Shown here: positions 1 through 12,694 of the stretch, piece after piece
Layout: each line of letters opens with the position of its first letter
How positions within the stretch are numbered: position 1 is the stretch's first letter
Assembly: GCA_015680905.1 (NCBI GenBank)
Contig: CM027384.1
Location: 65,169,001 to 65,233,000 of the forward strand
Reading direction: 5' to 3'
DNA from: Coptis chinensis
Lineage: Eukaryota; Streptophyta; Magnoliopsida; Ranunculales; Ranunculaceae
Length of the DNA stretch: 64,000 bases
Made by a program: the position numbers and the translations under genes
The notes under the pieces: model-generated
Databases searched by the model: none
What the model was told of the DNA's origin: nothing
What the model saw: only the letters and a program-made list of their open reading frames with translations

Positions 1-1330
1 ACGACTATTATAGTGGCCCTCGAGCAACATCTCCAGCATCAACTAATGGACTCCTTCAAACTGAGATTATTGTAAGGTCAAGGTGACATGTTTCGCGGCT
101 ATCCCAGTGATAGATGCTAGCAACTTGTGTGTCACATCCATTTGAACTCCGTTCAAATTCACTAACAACCTCCCTGTTGGAGTTTTAAACTTAAACTGAT
201 AAAATTTCAAAACCAAATTCTCATGGTAGTACTATTTGATAGAGTACCACATTCTATTCCACCCTCTAGCATGCATCTATGTACCATAGAATGGCTGGAA
301 TTGCTCCACATTTAATGCAAATTCTGACATGATTTTTATTGGTCTAACGATCGTGTGGTTGAAATGGGAATACGAGTAGAGGAATAAGTAGGGGAGGATG
401 AGGGAAAGGTGTGGCAGAAAAATGAAGGTGTTTGGTTTCGATGAAGGGGCGGTTCACGTTCTGGTTTAGACTAGATTGGGCGCGGGTCGCGCTCTGTGTA
501 TATTTTTCAGATCTAATTTTGTTTGGTGAAGAAGAAGAAAGAGGGGCGGGCCGCGTGGTGAAGTGGGATGGTCGGTGGGGTGTAAATAATGTAGGTTTTG
601 GTGAAAAAGTCATTTTTGGCCCGAACCCAAATCTTTTCTGAAATACCTATCATGTCATGTTGCCTCGTAAAATTTAAAACTAAGATTCTCAATTCGTTAG
701 AGGTCCGATTTTTGCGAATGAGCTATGAAAATGATCAACATAAATAATGTTATCTAAAGATCTAGAAAAATACTTAAATCTAACCATGGATGACACATGA
801 GATGATGGAAGAACCTCACGAAATGCGTAAATGGCACAAGTTATAATGTGGGTGAATAAAATCTAGAAGACTAGATTATGTACATAAATCTATATGACAT
901 AATTGGTAGCATAAACAAAGATAGAAAATTGAGAGAACAAGGCGGGGTGATTACCCACCCGCAAACAAAACTTTTGGAATAGGATGAAAAAATGTTGTTG
1001 TGGTGAAAATGAGGGGTCTTTTAAAGTCAGATTCCCTAGACTTTCTAATTTATCTAATTTTTATGGGTTTTAAAGTTTTTTAGTGTTTATGAAATGGATT
1101 TTTGAAAATAAAAGAACAAAGCAATTAAAAAAAATGTGTAACTCACTCCATAGAGAAACACTACTCAAAATGACGAGAAAAAGCACAAGATTGGAATACG
1201 TGAATTACATGAACGTGGACTAAGGATCCGGCACTTACAACCACACACTCTGTAAGGAGGGTCTGATTACCTTAATGGGGCACTCCCAGATATGGAATTT
1301 GGACAGGAAGTACACCAATTATAGAGGGTC
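1..1330. other. No gene seen; 3' flank of Ty3 element
   Basis: I find no convincing gene here. The stretch lies downstream of the integrase end of the minus-strand Ty3 element and probably contains its 3' untranslated region and LTR. I could not match it to the far side of the element well enough to set LTR borders. A short GC-rich patch near 478-560 resembles in flavour patches near 7,390-7,500, but the two do not align clearly. The short open frames across 344-641 on both strands have low-complexity composition and no family signature. Confidence 0.4.
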
Positions 1331-1335
1331 AGTCC

Positions 1336-2204
1336 TTATAGACAGGGTCTTGTAGAAGGGTTTCTTCTACAGCTGGCGAACGTAACTCTTGGAAATGTTT
1401 TAAGCACCTTTTGGCCAAGGTCAAACTCTTTACGCAAAATATGTTTATCATGAATACGTTTCATGTTAGTTTTATAATCCTTCGCGAGATCGTAAGAATC
1501 ACTGCGAATTTCTTCAAACTCATTTAATTGCAATTTGTGCTTGACACTAGTGGCGTTAATGTTGAATTTACTTTTAAAGCCCACAAAGCATGGTATTCCA
1601 ACTCAACAAGCAAGTGACAAGGTTTTCCAAAAACCAAGCGGTAGGGTGACATGCCAATGGATGTCTTAAAAGCCGTTCTGTATGCCCATAAAGCATCTGT
1701 TAGGCATCTTGACCAATCTTTCCTATCAGGATTAACAGTCGTCTCTAAAATCTTTTTGATTTCTCTATTAGACACCTCGACTTGACCACTAGTTTGAGGA
1801 TGATATGGAGTATCCACCTTATGGGTAATTCCATATTTCTTGACTAAAGCTTTAACAACTCTGTTACAAAAATGTTTTCCCCCATCACTTATGATGGCCT
1901 TAGGGACGCCGAAATGTGAGAAAATATACTCCTTCATAAAAAAAAATATTACAGTCTTATGGTCGTTGCTACGACAAGCCATGGCTTCAATCCATTTAGA
2001 AACGTAGTCTACAGCTACGAGGATATAAATAAAACCATGCGAGACAAGAAATGGACCCATGAAATCAATACCCCTAACATAAAAAATCTCCATTATGATA
2101 ATGGAATTTAGGGGCATCATATTACGTTGAGTAATACACCCAAGTTGTTGGCATTGAATAAACGCTTTGCATCTTGAAAAATAGTAGGCCAATAAAAACC
2201 ACAT
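1336..2204 (-). mobile_element. Ty3 integrase remnant
   Basis: The integrase core is clear: [36 protein letters not shown], and [20 protein letters not shown], giving the D-D-E order. The C-terminal part ([11 protein letters not shown], then [18 protein letters not shown]) follows in a second frame. Confidence 0.88.
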
Positions 2205-2354
2205 TGAAGAACATTGGCGGCAGTTTTCTTTCCACTAAAATGACCCCCCACATGATTGTTCATGACAAAAAGATAACACTTCATTGTGCTCCCACTGGGG
2301 AATACAATGATGAATTATCTGATCTACATAATATTTAAAAAGATAGGGTTCATC

Positions 2355-2940
2355 CTAGTAGTAAAACTTAGACTTGGCCAAAAATCTCTTGCGTTCACTC
2401 TTTGACCATGTATTAGGAATGATCTCGAACACTAAAAAATTAACAATGTCTGCATACCATAGTGCATAAAAAATTGAATAAAGATGATCATCCGGAAAAG
2501 AGTCAGATATCGATTCGGAATCACTATCATCCTCATTAGTTAACCTAGATAAATGATCTGCAACTACATTTTCAGCCCCTTTCTTATCCTTAATTTCTAA
2601 GGTAAACTCTTGCAGGAGAAGAATACAACGGATCAATCTCTGTTTAGCATCCTTCTTCGCGAGAAGGTACCTAAGTGTTGCATGGTTTGTGTAGACAATG
2701 GTCATGGAACCAACCAAGTAGGGACGAAACTTATCTAAAGTGTAGACAACATTTAGAAATTCCTTTTTAGTAGTAGTGTAATTACGTTGAGCATCATTTA
2801 AGGTTTTACTAGCATAAAAAATTACGGTGGACCTATCATCTAACTTCTGTCCTAGTAGAGCACAAACGACATATAATCACTAGCATCACACATAAGTTCG
2901 AAAGGCTTAGACCAATCCAGTGGTTATATGATAGGTGCAG
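2355..2940 (-). mobile_element. Ty3 RNase H remnant
   Basis: The translation includes [19 protein letters not shown] and [20 protein letters not shown] followed by DHLSRL, the typical end of the Ty3 RNase H domain. It sits directly between reverse transcriptase and integrase on the minus strand. Confidence 0.85.
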
Positions 2941-3008
2941 AGGTTAAATCGGCTTTTAAAGTCTCAAAAGCGGCTTTTAAAGTCTCAAAAGCCTATTTAC
3001 AATCATGA

Positions 3009-3977
3009 TTAAAATAAAAAAAAAATGGCATCTTTTAGTAGCAAATTGGTTAACGGCCTAGCTATTTTTGAAAATTCTTTTATGAAACGTTGATAAAAAC
3101 CTGCATAGCCTAAAAAGGCCCTAATGTCATGAACAGTTTGTGGTATAGGCAGAGACGCTATCTTATCTAATTTAGCTTTGTCTACTTCTATTCCATCTTT
3201 AGATACAATATGACCTAATACTATGCCTCTGGTGACCATAAAATGACATTTTTCCCAATTTAAAACTAGGTTCTTTTCTTAACACCATTTCAAAACCTTA
3301 GAGAGGTTTGGTAGACAATCTTCAAAGGAATGACCATGAATGGAAAAATCATCCATGAATACTTCCATGAATTTTTCTACCATGTCACTAAAAATATGAA
3401 GGACACAACGCTGGAAAGTACCAGGTGCGTTCCAAAGGCCAAAGGGCATTCGTTTATATACATACGTACCAAAGGGACATGTGAATGTAGTCTTCTCTTG
3501 GTCGTCAGGGTCAATAACAATCTGAAAATAGCCAGAGTTGCCATATAAAAAATAGTAATAAGCATGGCCGGATAGACGTTCAAGCATCTAGTCTATAAAG
3601 GTTAAAGGAAAGTGATATTTACGTGTTATGGCATTTAGCTTCCTATAATCAATACAAATCTACCACGTTATAAGAACTTGGGTGGAAACTAATTCATCAT
3701 TTGCATTACGAATGACTGTAACACCCGACTGCTTAGGGACTACGTGAACTGGGCTAACCCATTCACTATCGAAGATGGGAATAACACCATCATCGAGTAA
3801 TCTCAAAACTTCCACCCTAACTACCTCTTTCATGACAAGGTTCAAATGATGTTGTGGCTCACGAAAGGTCTTCGCATAATCCTCCAAATGTATATGATGT
3901 TTGGATACACTAATACCTTTAATGTCGTCTAGGGACCAACCAATCGCAGAACGATGTTCATGAATCACCATAATCAA
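3009..3977 (-). mobile_element. Ty3 reverse transcriptase remnant
   Basis: Pieces of the reverse transcriptase are readable: EWVSPVHVVPKQSGVTVI, then TFTCPFGTYVYKRMPFGLWN, then VFMDDFSIHG around the catalytic site, then FLGYAGFYQRFIKEFS. This is the standard Ty3 polymerase order. The domain is spread over several frames. Confidence 0.88.
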
Positions 3978-4286
3978 ATTTGTCTCTTTAGTAGTAGATA
4001 ACTAAGATGATATGATAATCGGATGAGTGACATCCGGATCAAGATAAATGTACTTTAACTCAACAGGAAGAGGTTTAAGCTCAAAGGTGAGAGGAGTGGG
4101 TAGGAGGGACTCTGGAGGGTCTTCCTCCTCAACAATGCAGATTTGTTCAGGAATGAGTTCTTCAAACTCAGGAGCTGGATCTAATGAGGGGTCATGGATA
4201 GGAGTAGACTCTAAAAGGGCATGTACTTCTTAGATGTATGAATCATTAATAGAGTCAGTACTGCCAAAGGAAAGGAATTAGTGCAT

Positions 4287-4922
4287 CTAGTTTTCTAGAA
4301 AAGTTTTGTTAAAATAATCTTGAGCAAGGCTCTCAATCATACTAACTTCTCCATTTATAGTTGAGTCTGGTGTCTGTTGCATCATCTTAAAAACATTTGC
4401 CTCAATAACAAGGTTTCCAAGGGAAATGGACATTGAACCATCACGACAATTAATTAGGACATTGGTAGTTGTCAAAAAAGGAGGCCCTAAAATGATAGGA
4501 ACAGAGTCATGAGCGACTTCTGTGTCGAGAATGACGAAGTCGGCTGGATAGTAGAAGTCTTGAACTTTAACAAGCATATTTTTAACTACGCCCTTAGGAT
4601 ACTTAATCGAGCGATTGGCTAACTGCAAAGTCATTTTTGTCGGTTTGATATCATGTATACCTAGTTGTTTATAAAGGTAAAATGGGAGTAAGTTAACACT
4701 CGCCCCCAGATCTAGAAGAGTAGTTGTGGTGAAAGTATCACCTAAGGTGCATTGTATAGTAAGACAACCAGGGTCATTGTACTTAATGATTCCATTATGT
4801 TCAGATAAAGAGGGAAACTGTTTGGTTAAAAATGTTTCCTTAGGTATGTTCGTTTTCCTCTTTGCATGTGGTGCACAAATCTTTAAGAAACTTAGCATGT
4901 TTTGGAAAACGTTTAATGGCAT
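4287..4922 (-). mobile_element. Ty3 aspartic protease remnant
   Basis: The translation shows the retropepsin-type pattern around LLDLGASVNLLPFYLYKQLG, followed by the conserved PADFVILD and PIILGPPFL stretches seen in plant Ty3 proteases. It lies between gag and reverse transcriptase, as expected for this group. Confidence 0.85.
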
Positions 4923-5236
4923 TGAGGAAAGGTAGGTTTATAGTCAGATTCTTGAAAACTTCCCTAATCTCATCAAAATTATCGTCTTTCTTTATTATAG
5001 CTAGTATCTGGGGAAACGGGGGTTTTTCTCTATATTTAGCATAAGGGTCAAATAGGAGTATTTCCCTTGGGTTGAGGTCTAACTGGTACTTCGACAGTTG
5101 TAGGATCTTCAGTTTCAACTACGATATCTAGTAAGGTTCCATTATCTTTTTTAGTTTGTGGGTAATCTTCTGGCATAATTACTTTGTTGTCAACAACTCT
5201 CCCTGAATGAAGAGTAGTTACGGCCTTTAATTCACC

Positions 5237-6373
5237 TTAGATTAAATTGTCATTACTAGTATTACCAGTTACTTTGAAGGCTGTGTTTATGGATTTTGGA
5301 TTAGGTATGGGTTGACCTAGAAACACACCTTTTTGTTGGGTCTTTTCTTGGGCTAATTGTTGAAGGGATTGTTGGATGGATAGTAATATATGTTGTTGAG
5401 CTTGCATGTAAACATAAAATCTATCAGGCTGGGAAGGTTGAGCGGCCACGGGTGGTGTAACAGGAACTATCTCACGTTGATTATTAACTGATAGATTATG
5501 ATAGTTGTTATTAACCGAGACAATACTTCTATTATTATTATAATTATCTTGTTCTTGTCCTTGCCTTGGTTGAAATTGGTTGTAGTTGTTGGTGGGCCTA
5601 ACGTATATTTTGATTACTAAACCCTGGAGATGTGGCTTGATGGTGATTATTTCGCCAACTAAAATTAGGATTTTGGCTCCAAGGTGCGTTAGGGATATTA
5701 AAAGCGCATACATCTTCTGGCTGTAGTGGTGGTTGTTCATAGGCAATGGAACAATAAAAATTGGAATGCTCAAGACTAAAACAGAAATTACAATGAAGAG
5801 AGTTGATGTTCATGACTGGAGTGGGTTTCGCTTCTTGTTTATGCACAGAAAGGGCATCAACCTTTCAAGTGAGGGTTTGGCTTCAATTAAAGTTCTAAGT
5901 TTAGGATCTGGTTTTACCTCAAACATACTGGTTGCTTTAGCTGTAGACGAAAAAGGGGTGGAGCAGGAATAATCATTACATTCCCAGTTGTTTCTTTTCT
6001 TAGATTGATTATCTAAGAAGTTATAAGCATCTATGGCTCCTTTACTTAAGAAATTACCTCCGTTCATGATGTCTAAAGTCTCCTTATGGTGTTGAGATAG
6101 GCCTTTGAAAAAGGCACGAACTAGTGTGTTTTTTCCAAGGTTATGATAGGGACATTCTACTAGCAGATCAATGAAACGATTCCAAGCCTTAGAAAAATAT
6201 TCATGAGGCTTTTGGCGAAAGAAGTGAATATTTTGAAGCATTTCGTCAGTCTTCTGTGGTGGGTAGAATTGTTCCATAAATAGTTCAACTAGTTTTTTCC
6301 ATGTGTCTACAGAGTTCGACTTTTGTGATGTTAGCCAAGCAGGTGCTTTGTCAGCTAGGGTGAAAGGAAACAC
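5237..6373 (-). mobile_element. Ty3 gag remnant
   Basis: This is part of the minus-strand Ty3 element. The reading contains the plant retrotransposon gag signature (LADKAPAWL, then TWKKLVELFMEQFYPP, then FRQKPHEYFSKAWNRF), and further on a Gln/Asn-rich tail. It is the capsid-like part of the element and is no longer a single reading frame. Confidence 0.85.
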
Positions 6374-6640
6374 CCTAAGATTTATTTGTTCAGGTCTTAC
6401 ATTAGGATGATGAAATGTAGTAAGAACTTATTGTATCCTACGTTAGTATTGATAAGACTTCTCATGGTCTAAACCATGGAAAACAGGTAATAGATTAAAT
6501 ATATTAGGGAGGATTCTAAAATCTCCCGTAGTATCTGCAAGATTAATGATGCAGGACTCAGGTCCATCGATTAAAGCCTTATAAAAATCAAAGAGGGGTC
6601 TCTCTGCTATTTCTTCACCCATTGCTACAAATGTAATGGT

Positions 6641-8880
6641 GGTGTGTATGTGTTGTTGTGTGAATTTCTAGATAGGCGATAGTTTTTGCGTCTACGAGAA
6701 ACTAATATGGTAGGTTTATGTGTACCAGATCTTAATCTCATACAAATTTTAAGTCCAATAGGCAATCAACCTAATAAGCATGCAAAAATAGCATTATTAT
6801 TGCTAGAAACATAATCCTTTTACAGTGGATGCAAAGATGTAAAGAGGTGTTACCTGGAGCGTCCTTGCTACGCGTATAAATAGCGCCTTCAACAGTCTTG
6901 AACCACGTCTATTGTTACTTGAACAATTATACGAGTACTGGTCCAAGTCCACGAGATGGATTGTGAAGGCCTGTAAAAAGTTCAACCTGATCAATATAAT
7001 CTAAAGGGTGGGCGCACTCGATCTCTAATAGGCTAATTGGAGCGCGATCGAGTCACGCTCTATGTTAAAAAATAAAGGCCGACTTTTTATTGTGGCTTTG
7101 TGTTGGGACTGGATGTCAGGCATGTGGTCGGATAGTGAAACGGGCTTTGGTCGTGGGTGGGCTTACTAAGTTTACTACTAAAAACTTTTCAAACCAACGG
7201 CCAGGCCACTTAAGAATTGAGGGAGGTTGTTCGTGCGTACACGTTCCTTAATTAGATAACCCCAATTCTTTAAGTTTTCTAGACATTGTATAATATGAAA
7301 TAATGGCGTGAGTATGCATACGAGTATTGTACTGTACTCGTGAGGTAATATTGTACTGATTGTAAAAAAATTAAATTATTTTATTTAAACTAGAGTGCGG
7401 GCGCGCTTATGAATAGGGCGCGGGTCGTGCCAAGGGTAGAGGGCGCGGGGCGCGCTGTGGAAGGGCAAAATGAGGGCGCAGGCACGCTCTCAAGTAAAAA
7501 CAGGAGGCTGAATGTTTTTGGGTCAGGTCACGAGGCTGCAAGGAATTGGATTCGCAACTCGTATGCACTCTGATAGTAACAGAAATATTTCAAAAAAATA
7601 CGAACAGTAAAACAGGTTAGGTTTTTTGAATAGTGAAAACAGTTTTTCAATCTAATTAAGCGATACGTAAAGAAACAAGATGGCCAGTGGTGCCATTTGA
7701 TAATAGATATTTAAATAGATTGAAAACAATAGATTAAAATATGGGAAAATAGTGATTATCAAGATATAAAGTACTCTCTAAACATGTTGATATAGGAGAG
7801 TAATCGTGTTCTATCCACTCTTGTTTGCACGTACTTGAATGTGAATCTAGACTAAATAAATTAATTCACTAATTAATGAGAGTAATATTTTAATCAAATA
7901 AAAACAGTAAACTAAGATGCTAAAAAAATTATTTAATTAATATGAGAAGGATATAGAGAGGGGTAATCTACCACGTAATTCGATTGACTATCAAGTTAGT
8001 TGCCGAATTGCTTATTTTGATCTCTAGCAAACGCCAAGTTATCTCTAATCATGGGTTTACTAGCATGAGATATTAGCACTCTACAAATCTCTTTGATGGG
8101 GTTTCTAATTCTAGTTCACCGTTGAGAAATTTATCTCTAACTCTCCCAACGATGAACTTGAAACTCTTAAACTAACAACAACTATATTAACTACCAATCA
8201 TCTTCACGTGACTTCATAAACCCCCTCTAATAGAGGTTTTAGCCTTGTGTCATTGGATTCAAACTAACTAAACAATGAATTAAAGACATAAGAATAATGA
8301 AGAGAATTGAATAATAAACTATGCTTTTTATTGCGAGGTTTGGTGGAGGCTAACTACAAAACTAATTAGGTAAACCTAAACTACTAAACTATTCTCTATG
8401 AGCTATGTTATATATGAGAGGCTAACCCTAATCCTCTTTATATATGAGAAGATTAGGTTACATTTTCGTGCATGGACCTAGAAGGGGCTTTGGGCCTCTA
8501 ATGTGAGCCCAAAGTCCATTAGGCCAAGTCTAAAAGGGCTAATTCTGCTAAAACTTATTTCAGTACCCATTTTGTCAACTTTTATAGTTCTGATTAGGGA
8601 AATTCTAGGTCTATTGGAAAGCTATTTCCGAGCCGGTCGTTTTGACATAAAGTAGACCCAATTCTGAGGTCCGAGTCCAAAGATACACCCTTTTGAAGTT
8701 CTGATGGTTTTTTATCATTTTTCTTCCCGAATTGCTTTTGACTGGGATTGAAAAGGCTTTTTCTTTTTGATTCTTGGGCTTTAAACATAGAACTCTCTCA
8801 GCAATCATCTTGACTCGTTTTCCATGAAAAAATTGTGTCTTTAGTCACCTAATCAACTTCAAGTCCTGAAATACACAAAA
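6641..8880. other. Gene-free flank, probably Ty3 5' untranslated region/LTR
   Basis: No gene is supported here. The stretch is upstream of the Ty3 gag on the minus strand and most likely holds the element's leader and 5' LTR, but I could not find the matching LTR copy at 1-1,330 by eye. A GC-rich patch with repeated GGGCGCG-type words lies at about 7,390-7,500. The short frames at 6,803-6,994 and 8,594-8,808 have no recognisable content. Confidence 0.35.
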
Positions 8881-8980
8881 ACATGAAAACAATACTAACT
8901 CTCATTTATTATAAACATAATTGGCCTAAACATAATATTATTAAGGGTTTAAAACTACAGTTGACTGGAAGAATTTTCAA

Positions 8981-10067
8981 AGAGTCAATCATACTGACGA
9001 TAAACTCAAAAGAAATGGATATAAGGTGGCTTCTAGATGTTGCATGTGCAAACATCAAGAGGAAACTCAGGAACATCTCTTTTTTAGCTGCACCTTTGCA
9101 AGAAACCAGTGGCAGTTCTTACAAAGCAAATTTCAATAGCATACTATAGTCTCTAACAAACATGATATATTGACCTCTTGCAAGAGCAGGAGCTCCTTAG
9201 TTCAAGATCGTTGGTCAACAGCAGCAATAGCTTGCCTAGTGGAGGTATGGAAATCAAGAAACAAGGTTATGTATGATGATGGTAGGGGGAATGAAATGCA
9301 AGTTCAAGTAAGAGTCATTACTGCTATCAAACGAGCCTACCAATTGTCAAATGGAATCATGAGCAACACAATTCAAGACCTCACAACTCTTCATGCTCTA
9401 GGTCTTTCCAACAAGAGTAGAAGAGCTCCGAGAAACATCGAGTGCAACTGGACTGCTCCAGTGCCTAACATGATAACGGTTAATGTTGATGGATGCGCAA
9501 GAGACAACCCAGGGCCTTCAAGCTGGGAGTGATGCTCATAACACACATAGGTGAGGTCGTAGGGGCTATCACTGGTGGGATTAGCATTAGCTCTAACTAT
9601 GTGGCAAAATCTATGGCAATTGTTGAGGGTATATATAAAGAAATCTACAGAGTTGGGATGGACTAACATATGGGTCGAATCTAACTCCACAACTGTTATC
9701 AGGTCTTTTCAAACTGACAATGTACACTGGAAAGCTTGAGCTATATGGAATAGGGTGAAAACTCAAGAAAATATTTTGCTAATCAGTACTTAGAGGGAGG
9801 TAATAAACTTTGGAGTAGATGCGTGTGCCAAGAAAGGTGTTGCGCTTCCTATAGGAGCGAAGCAATAGTGGCCAAACAAACCTCAGTTTGTGCATAGGGT
9901 ATAAAACCAGTATTCTACCTATTATAGATTTACAGTGCAACCTTATTCTTACATTATATCTTTTTCACCAACTGCACATTGGAGTGCCTACACAAGGCTC
10001 CCACATGTGTAAACTGTAAATTTATCTTTTTGCTCAACAGAATTACCATTTAGCAAAAAAAAAAAAA
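8981..10067 (+). mobile_element. LINE 3' remnant with poly(A) tail
   Basis: The 3' part of an L1-type plant LINE, with no endonuclease or polymerase left. About 9,030-9,140 matches the cysteine-rich region after the reverse transcriptase (CMCCKHQEETQEHLFF in one frame). About 9,180-9,540 encodes a linker and then an RNase H start (VNVDGCARDNPGPSSW). The rest of the RNase H is broken by frame changes and stops. The element ends in a poly(A) run at 10,055-10,067, fixing the 3' end. The 5' end is inferred. It belongs to the same broad class as the LINE at 13.4 kb. Confidence 0.8.
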
Positions 10068-10097
10068 GGATATCTTATATATATATTGTGGCATATG

Positions 10098-10440
10098 AAG
10101 AAATGTTTGGTGTAAGAGTTCATGTTTGCTGATAAATAAAAAGGGACTTGCAACAAGGAGTTGAGCATATACATTCACATTTATTGTTTTCCGGCTTGAA
10201 TGATTAGTTGATGATCGATGGTTTCGTTGTGTCCTGTCTGCTTCAGAGTAATGTGATTTTGCAAAGGATTTGTGATAATTAGGCATGAACAGATGTTATT
10301 GACAATGAAACAAAAGAAGTTGTGCACATGTTTGGAAGCCAATTCTATGCTTCCAATGAGAACAACTGGTCAAGGTGGGCACATTGTCAAACATATAAGA
10401 CACTAACGGCATCAAAAACCTAATATAGTGCTACTGGTAA
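10098..10440. repeat. Orphan piece of LHCB1 upstream block
   Basis: This stretch is clearly homologous to 54,775-55,110, the far upstream part of the third LHCB1 unit. Shared words in the same order include TTTGGTGTAAGAGTT, GCAAAGGATTTG, AAAGAAGTTGTGCACATGTTTG and ATAAGACACTA. No LHCB1 gene is next to it. The matching promoter and gene continue only at 25,528, about 15 kb away. It begins just after the poly(A) end of the LINE at 10,067. Confidence 0.85.
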
Positions 10441-10467
10441 CTGAGAGTATGGTAAACAATCTTTATA

Positions 10468-10842
10468 CGAAAAATGACTAAAAAGGGTATCAAACTTTAC
10501 ACCTTTTGACAATATGGGGACCAAACATTTTTTCCTGACAGTTTGGGGACCAAATTGTTTGATTTTTGCAATGTAGTAACTTCCGTTAAATTTCTCTAAC
10601 ACCGTTTCTAATTTGTATTATTATTATTTTTTTCAACATTGCAAATTAGAAAATTTATATTAGTTTTTTTCAACATTACAAATTAATTTTCATTTGTATT
10701 AATTTATAAAATGAAAATTAATACAAATTATAAATGGTGTTAGAGAAATTTGACGGATGTTCCTACATTGCAAAAATCAAACAGTTTGGTCCCCATATTG
10801 TCAAAACGTGTAAAATTTGATACCATTTTTAGTCGTTTTTTC
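10468..10842. mobile_element. MITE, Mutator-like (9-bp target duplication)
   Basis: A 375-bp element with long terminal inverted repeats. The left arm (GACTAAAAAGGGTATCAAAC, then TTGACAATATGGGGACCAAA) returns as its reverse complement at the right end, and the match runs for roughly 150 bases per arm around an AT-rich centre. It is flanked by a perfect 9-bp direct repeat, ATCTTTATA, at 10,459-10,467 and 10,843-10,851, which points to Mutator-like origin. It has no coding capacity. Confidence 0.85.
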
Positions 10843-10851
10843 ATCTTTATA

Positions 10852-11560
10852 TTGGGTAATTCGTCCATAAATCTCTTTATATAGGGAATTCATTCATATC
10901 ATCCTAGAAACCTTCTAAAACACTAAGAAACGCTTTCCTAATCTATCTATGTCATAATAGTAACTTTCTAAGACTACTAAAACTCAAAACTAGTCTTCTA
11001 GACACTTCTAAATTATGCTAAAATAATAAAAACGAAAATATCTTGTTTTTAGTAAACCTAATTAGACAATAACCATATGTGGCATATGTTCTGTACGAGC
11101 GAGGTAGAATATCAGATTCTATTGGGTAATGGGGTTCAAAGCTCCCGTCTTCCTAATTGTATCCACCTATATCATGTGGGTCCAAACTCCATGTTTTTTG
11201 CAATTAGTAATTTAATTATTCAAAGTAGATGGTGATTCGGTTTCCTTGAAAGTCTGAAGCTGATAGAGGGAACGAAGAATTATGACCGACAAACACAATA
11301 AGATCGTTGAGGCTCTTCATGTACTTCAATGCACTCGAGCTTAGTAAATTTAGGCAGTGACTCCTAAGGACAAAACTGCCGAAAAAGTAATTCTCAATGA
11401 TACTTTTTTTTTTCATAATTCACAAGGACTGGGTAGATGAAAGGTCAAGTATACCCTTGACATGAAATAAAAAACGGATCGGCTAGATGAAATGTCAAGT
11501 ATACCCCTAACGCAAAATAATTAATGGCCTGGCCCAGACGAAACGACCCGGTGTATTTAG
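10852..11560. other. No gene seen
   Basis: An AT-rich stretch with no coding signature on either strand. The frame at 11,216-11,416 (minus) has no recognisable motif. Near 11,430-11,520 the phrase TAGATGAAA(T/G)GTCAAGTATACCC occurs twice, about 57 bases apart, just before the palindrome array. Confidence 0.4.
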
Positions 11561-11569
11561 TATGAACAA

Positions 11570-12090
11570 TGCCTTTAAGCAGGTGTGAACACTCATCGTT
11601 CATTCCCCCATTACGAACATTAGTTATGAACAATGAGTGTTCATACCTATTGGAGCTATGAACAATGATCCAATAGGTATGAACATTGATCCAATTATGA
11701 ACATGGATTGTTCATACTTATTTGGGAGTATGAAAAATCATTGTTCATACATCAACAGTGTTCATACATCAAACATGAACAATCATTGTTCATGACCATT
11801 TTTAAATTTTTTTCAATTGGTAGGTATGATCATTGATTGTTCATAGTCCTTGGGTATGAACATTGATTGGGTATGAACATTCAATGTTCATAGTCCTTTG
11901 GGTATGAACATTGATTGGATATAAACATTCAATATTCATAGTCCTTTAGGTATGAATATTCGATGTTCATAGTCCTTGGGTATGAACATTCAATGTTCAT
12001 ACATCAATATATTCTATAAGGTACATTCACCTATTTGGATATGAACAATCATTGTTCATACACCAACAGAAGGTATGAACACTCATTGTT
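11570..12090. repeat. Array of TATGAAC / GTTCATA palindromes
   Basis: About 520 bases packed with the heptamer TATGAAC and its complement GTTCATA, mostly paired as imperfect palindromes of the type TATGAACATTCAATGTTCATA. Roughly two dozen half-sites are visible. Spacing is irregular, so this is not a simple tandem array. The spacer inside each palindrome varies between ATTGATT, AATCATT, ATTCAAT and ACTCATT. No coding frame crosses it. It could be the inside of a fold-back transposon or an expanded protein-binding motif. Confidence 0.85.
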
Positions 12091-12694
12091 CATAGTAAAA
12101 TGACAAAAAGGGTAAAATCGGAAAATATTTATTTTAAATCCGAGTCATTTGTCCTTGAGGGTTAATTTCACGGAAGGGTATAACTGGTATTTAAAAAAAT
12201 GTAAAAAGGCGAGGCCAACTTATTTTGTCCTTGAGGGTTTCTAATTTTGAAATAGTGGGTTAATGAGTTACTTTTTCTCAAAATTTGTCCCTGTGAGTTA
12301 CTCACAAAAAAAATTTCCTCTAGACTTCCTTTTCCCCAAAATTAGGCCTTGGGACCAATTTCTTGTAGTAAATTCCAACTTGAATACAGCGAATCCGCGA
12401 GTATGATATTTATATGATTCGTCACTAACAAATCCTCTATCCCTCCTGATCATAAACAAGTCTCTAGATGATTCCACCAGATACTTGCCCACAATAGAAT
12501 CGCACAATTAAAAGGGGATCATATGACCATGGACAATTTGGGACCATTAGGATCAAGGAGATCAACAACAGAAAGATCTCCAGTCCAATCCACCATGCAA
12601 AGCTGATGATATATATAGCAAAAGACATTGTTTTAATTCCGAGTCTACTTTTGTCCATGTTTTGTCACTCGGCATATAGAAGGCTAGTCTGCAC

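Larger units (their letters stand above)
1336..6640 (-). mobile_element. Old, broken Ty3/gypsy LTR element
   Basis: Read on the minus strand, the parts come in Ty3 order: gag (about 6,373-5,237), aspartic protease (4,922-4,287), reverse transcriptase (3,977-3,009), RNase H (2,717-2,355) and integrase (2,204-1,336). Integrase after RNase H separates Ty3 from Copia. The wording of the integrase (MGPF, then YVSKWIEA) and its C-terminal [10 protein letters not shown] stretch resemble the Athila/Tat branch, which is an inference. The element is broken many times over and is a fossil. LTR borders and target duplication were not resolved. Confidence 0.9.

Noticed and set aside
1-8880. Exact LTR pair for the Ty3 element
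   Set aside because: GC-rich patches near 480-560 and 7,390-7,500 look alike in composition but do not align base by base.
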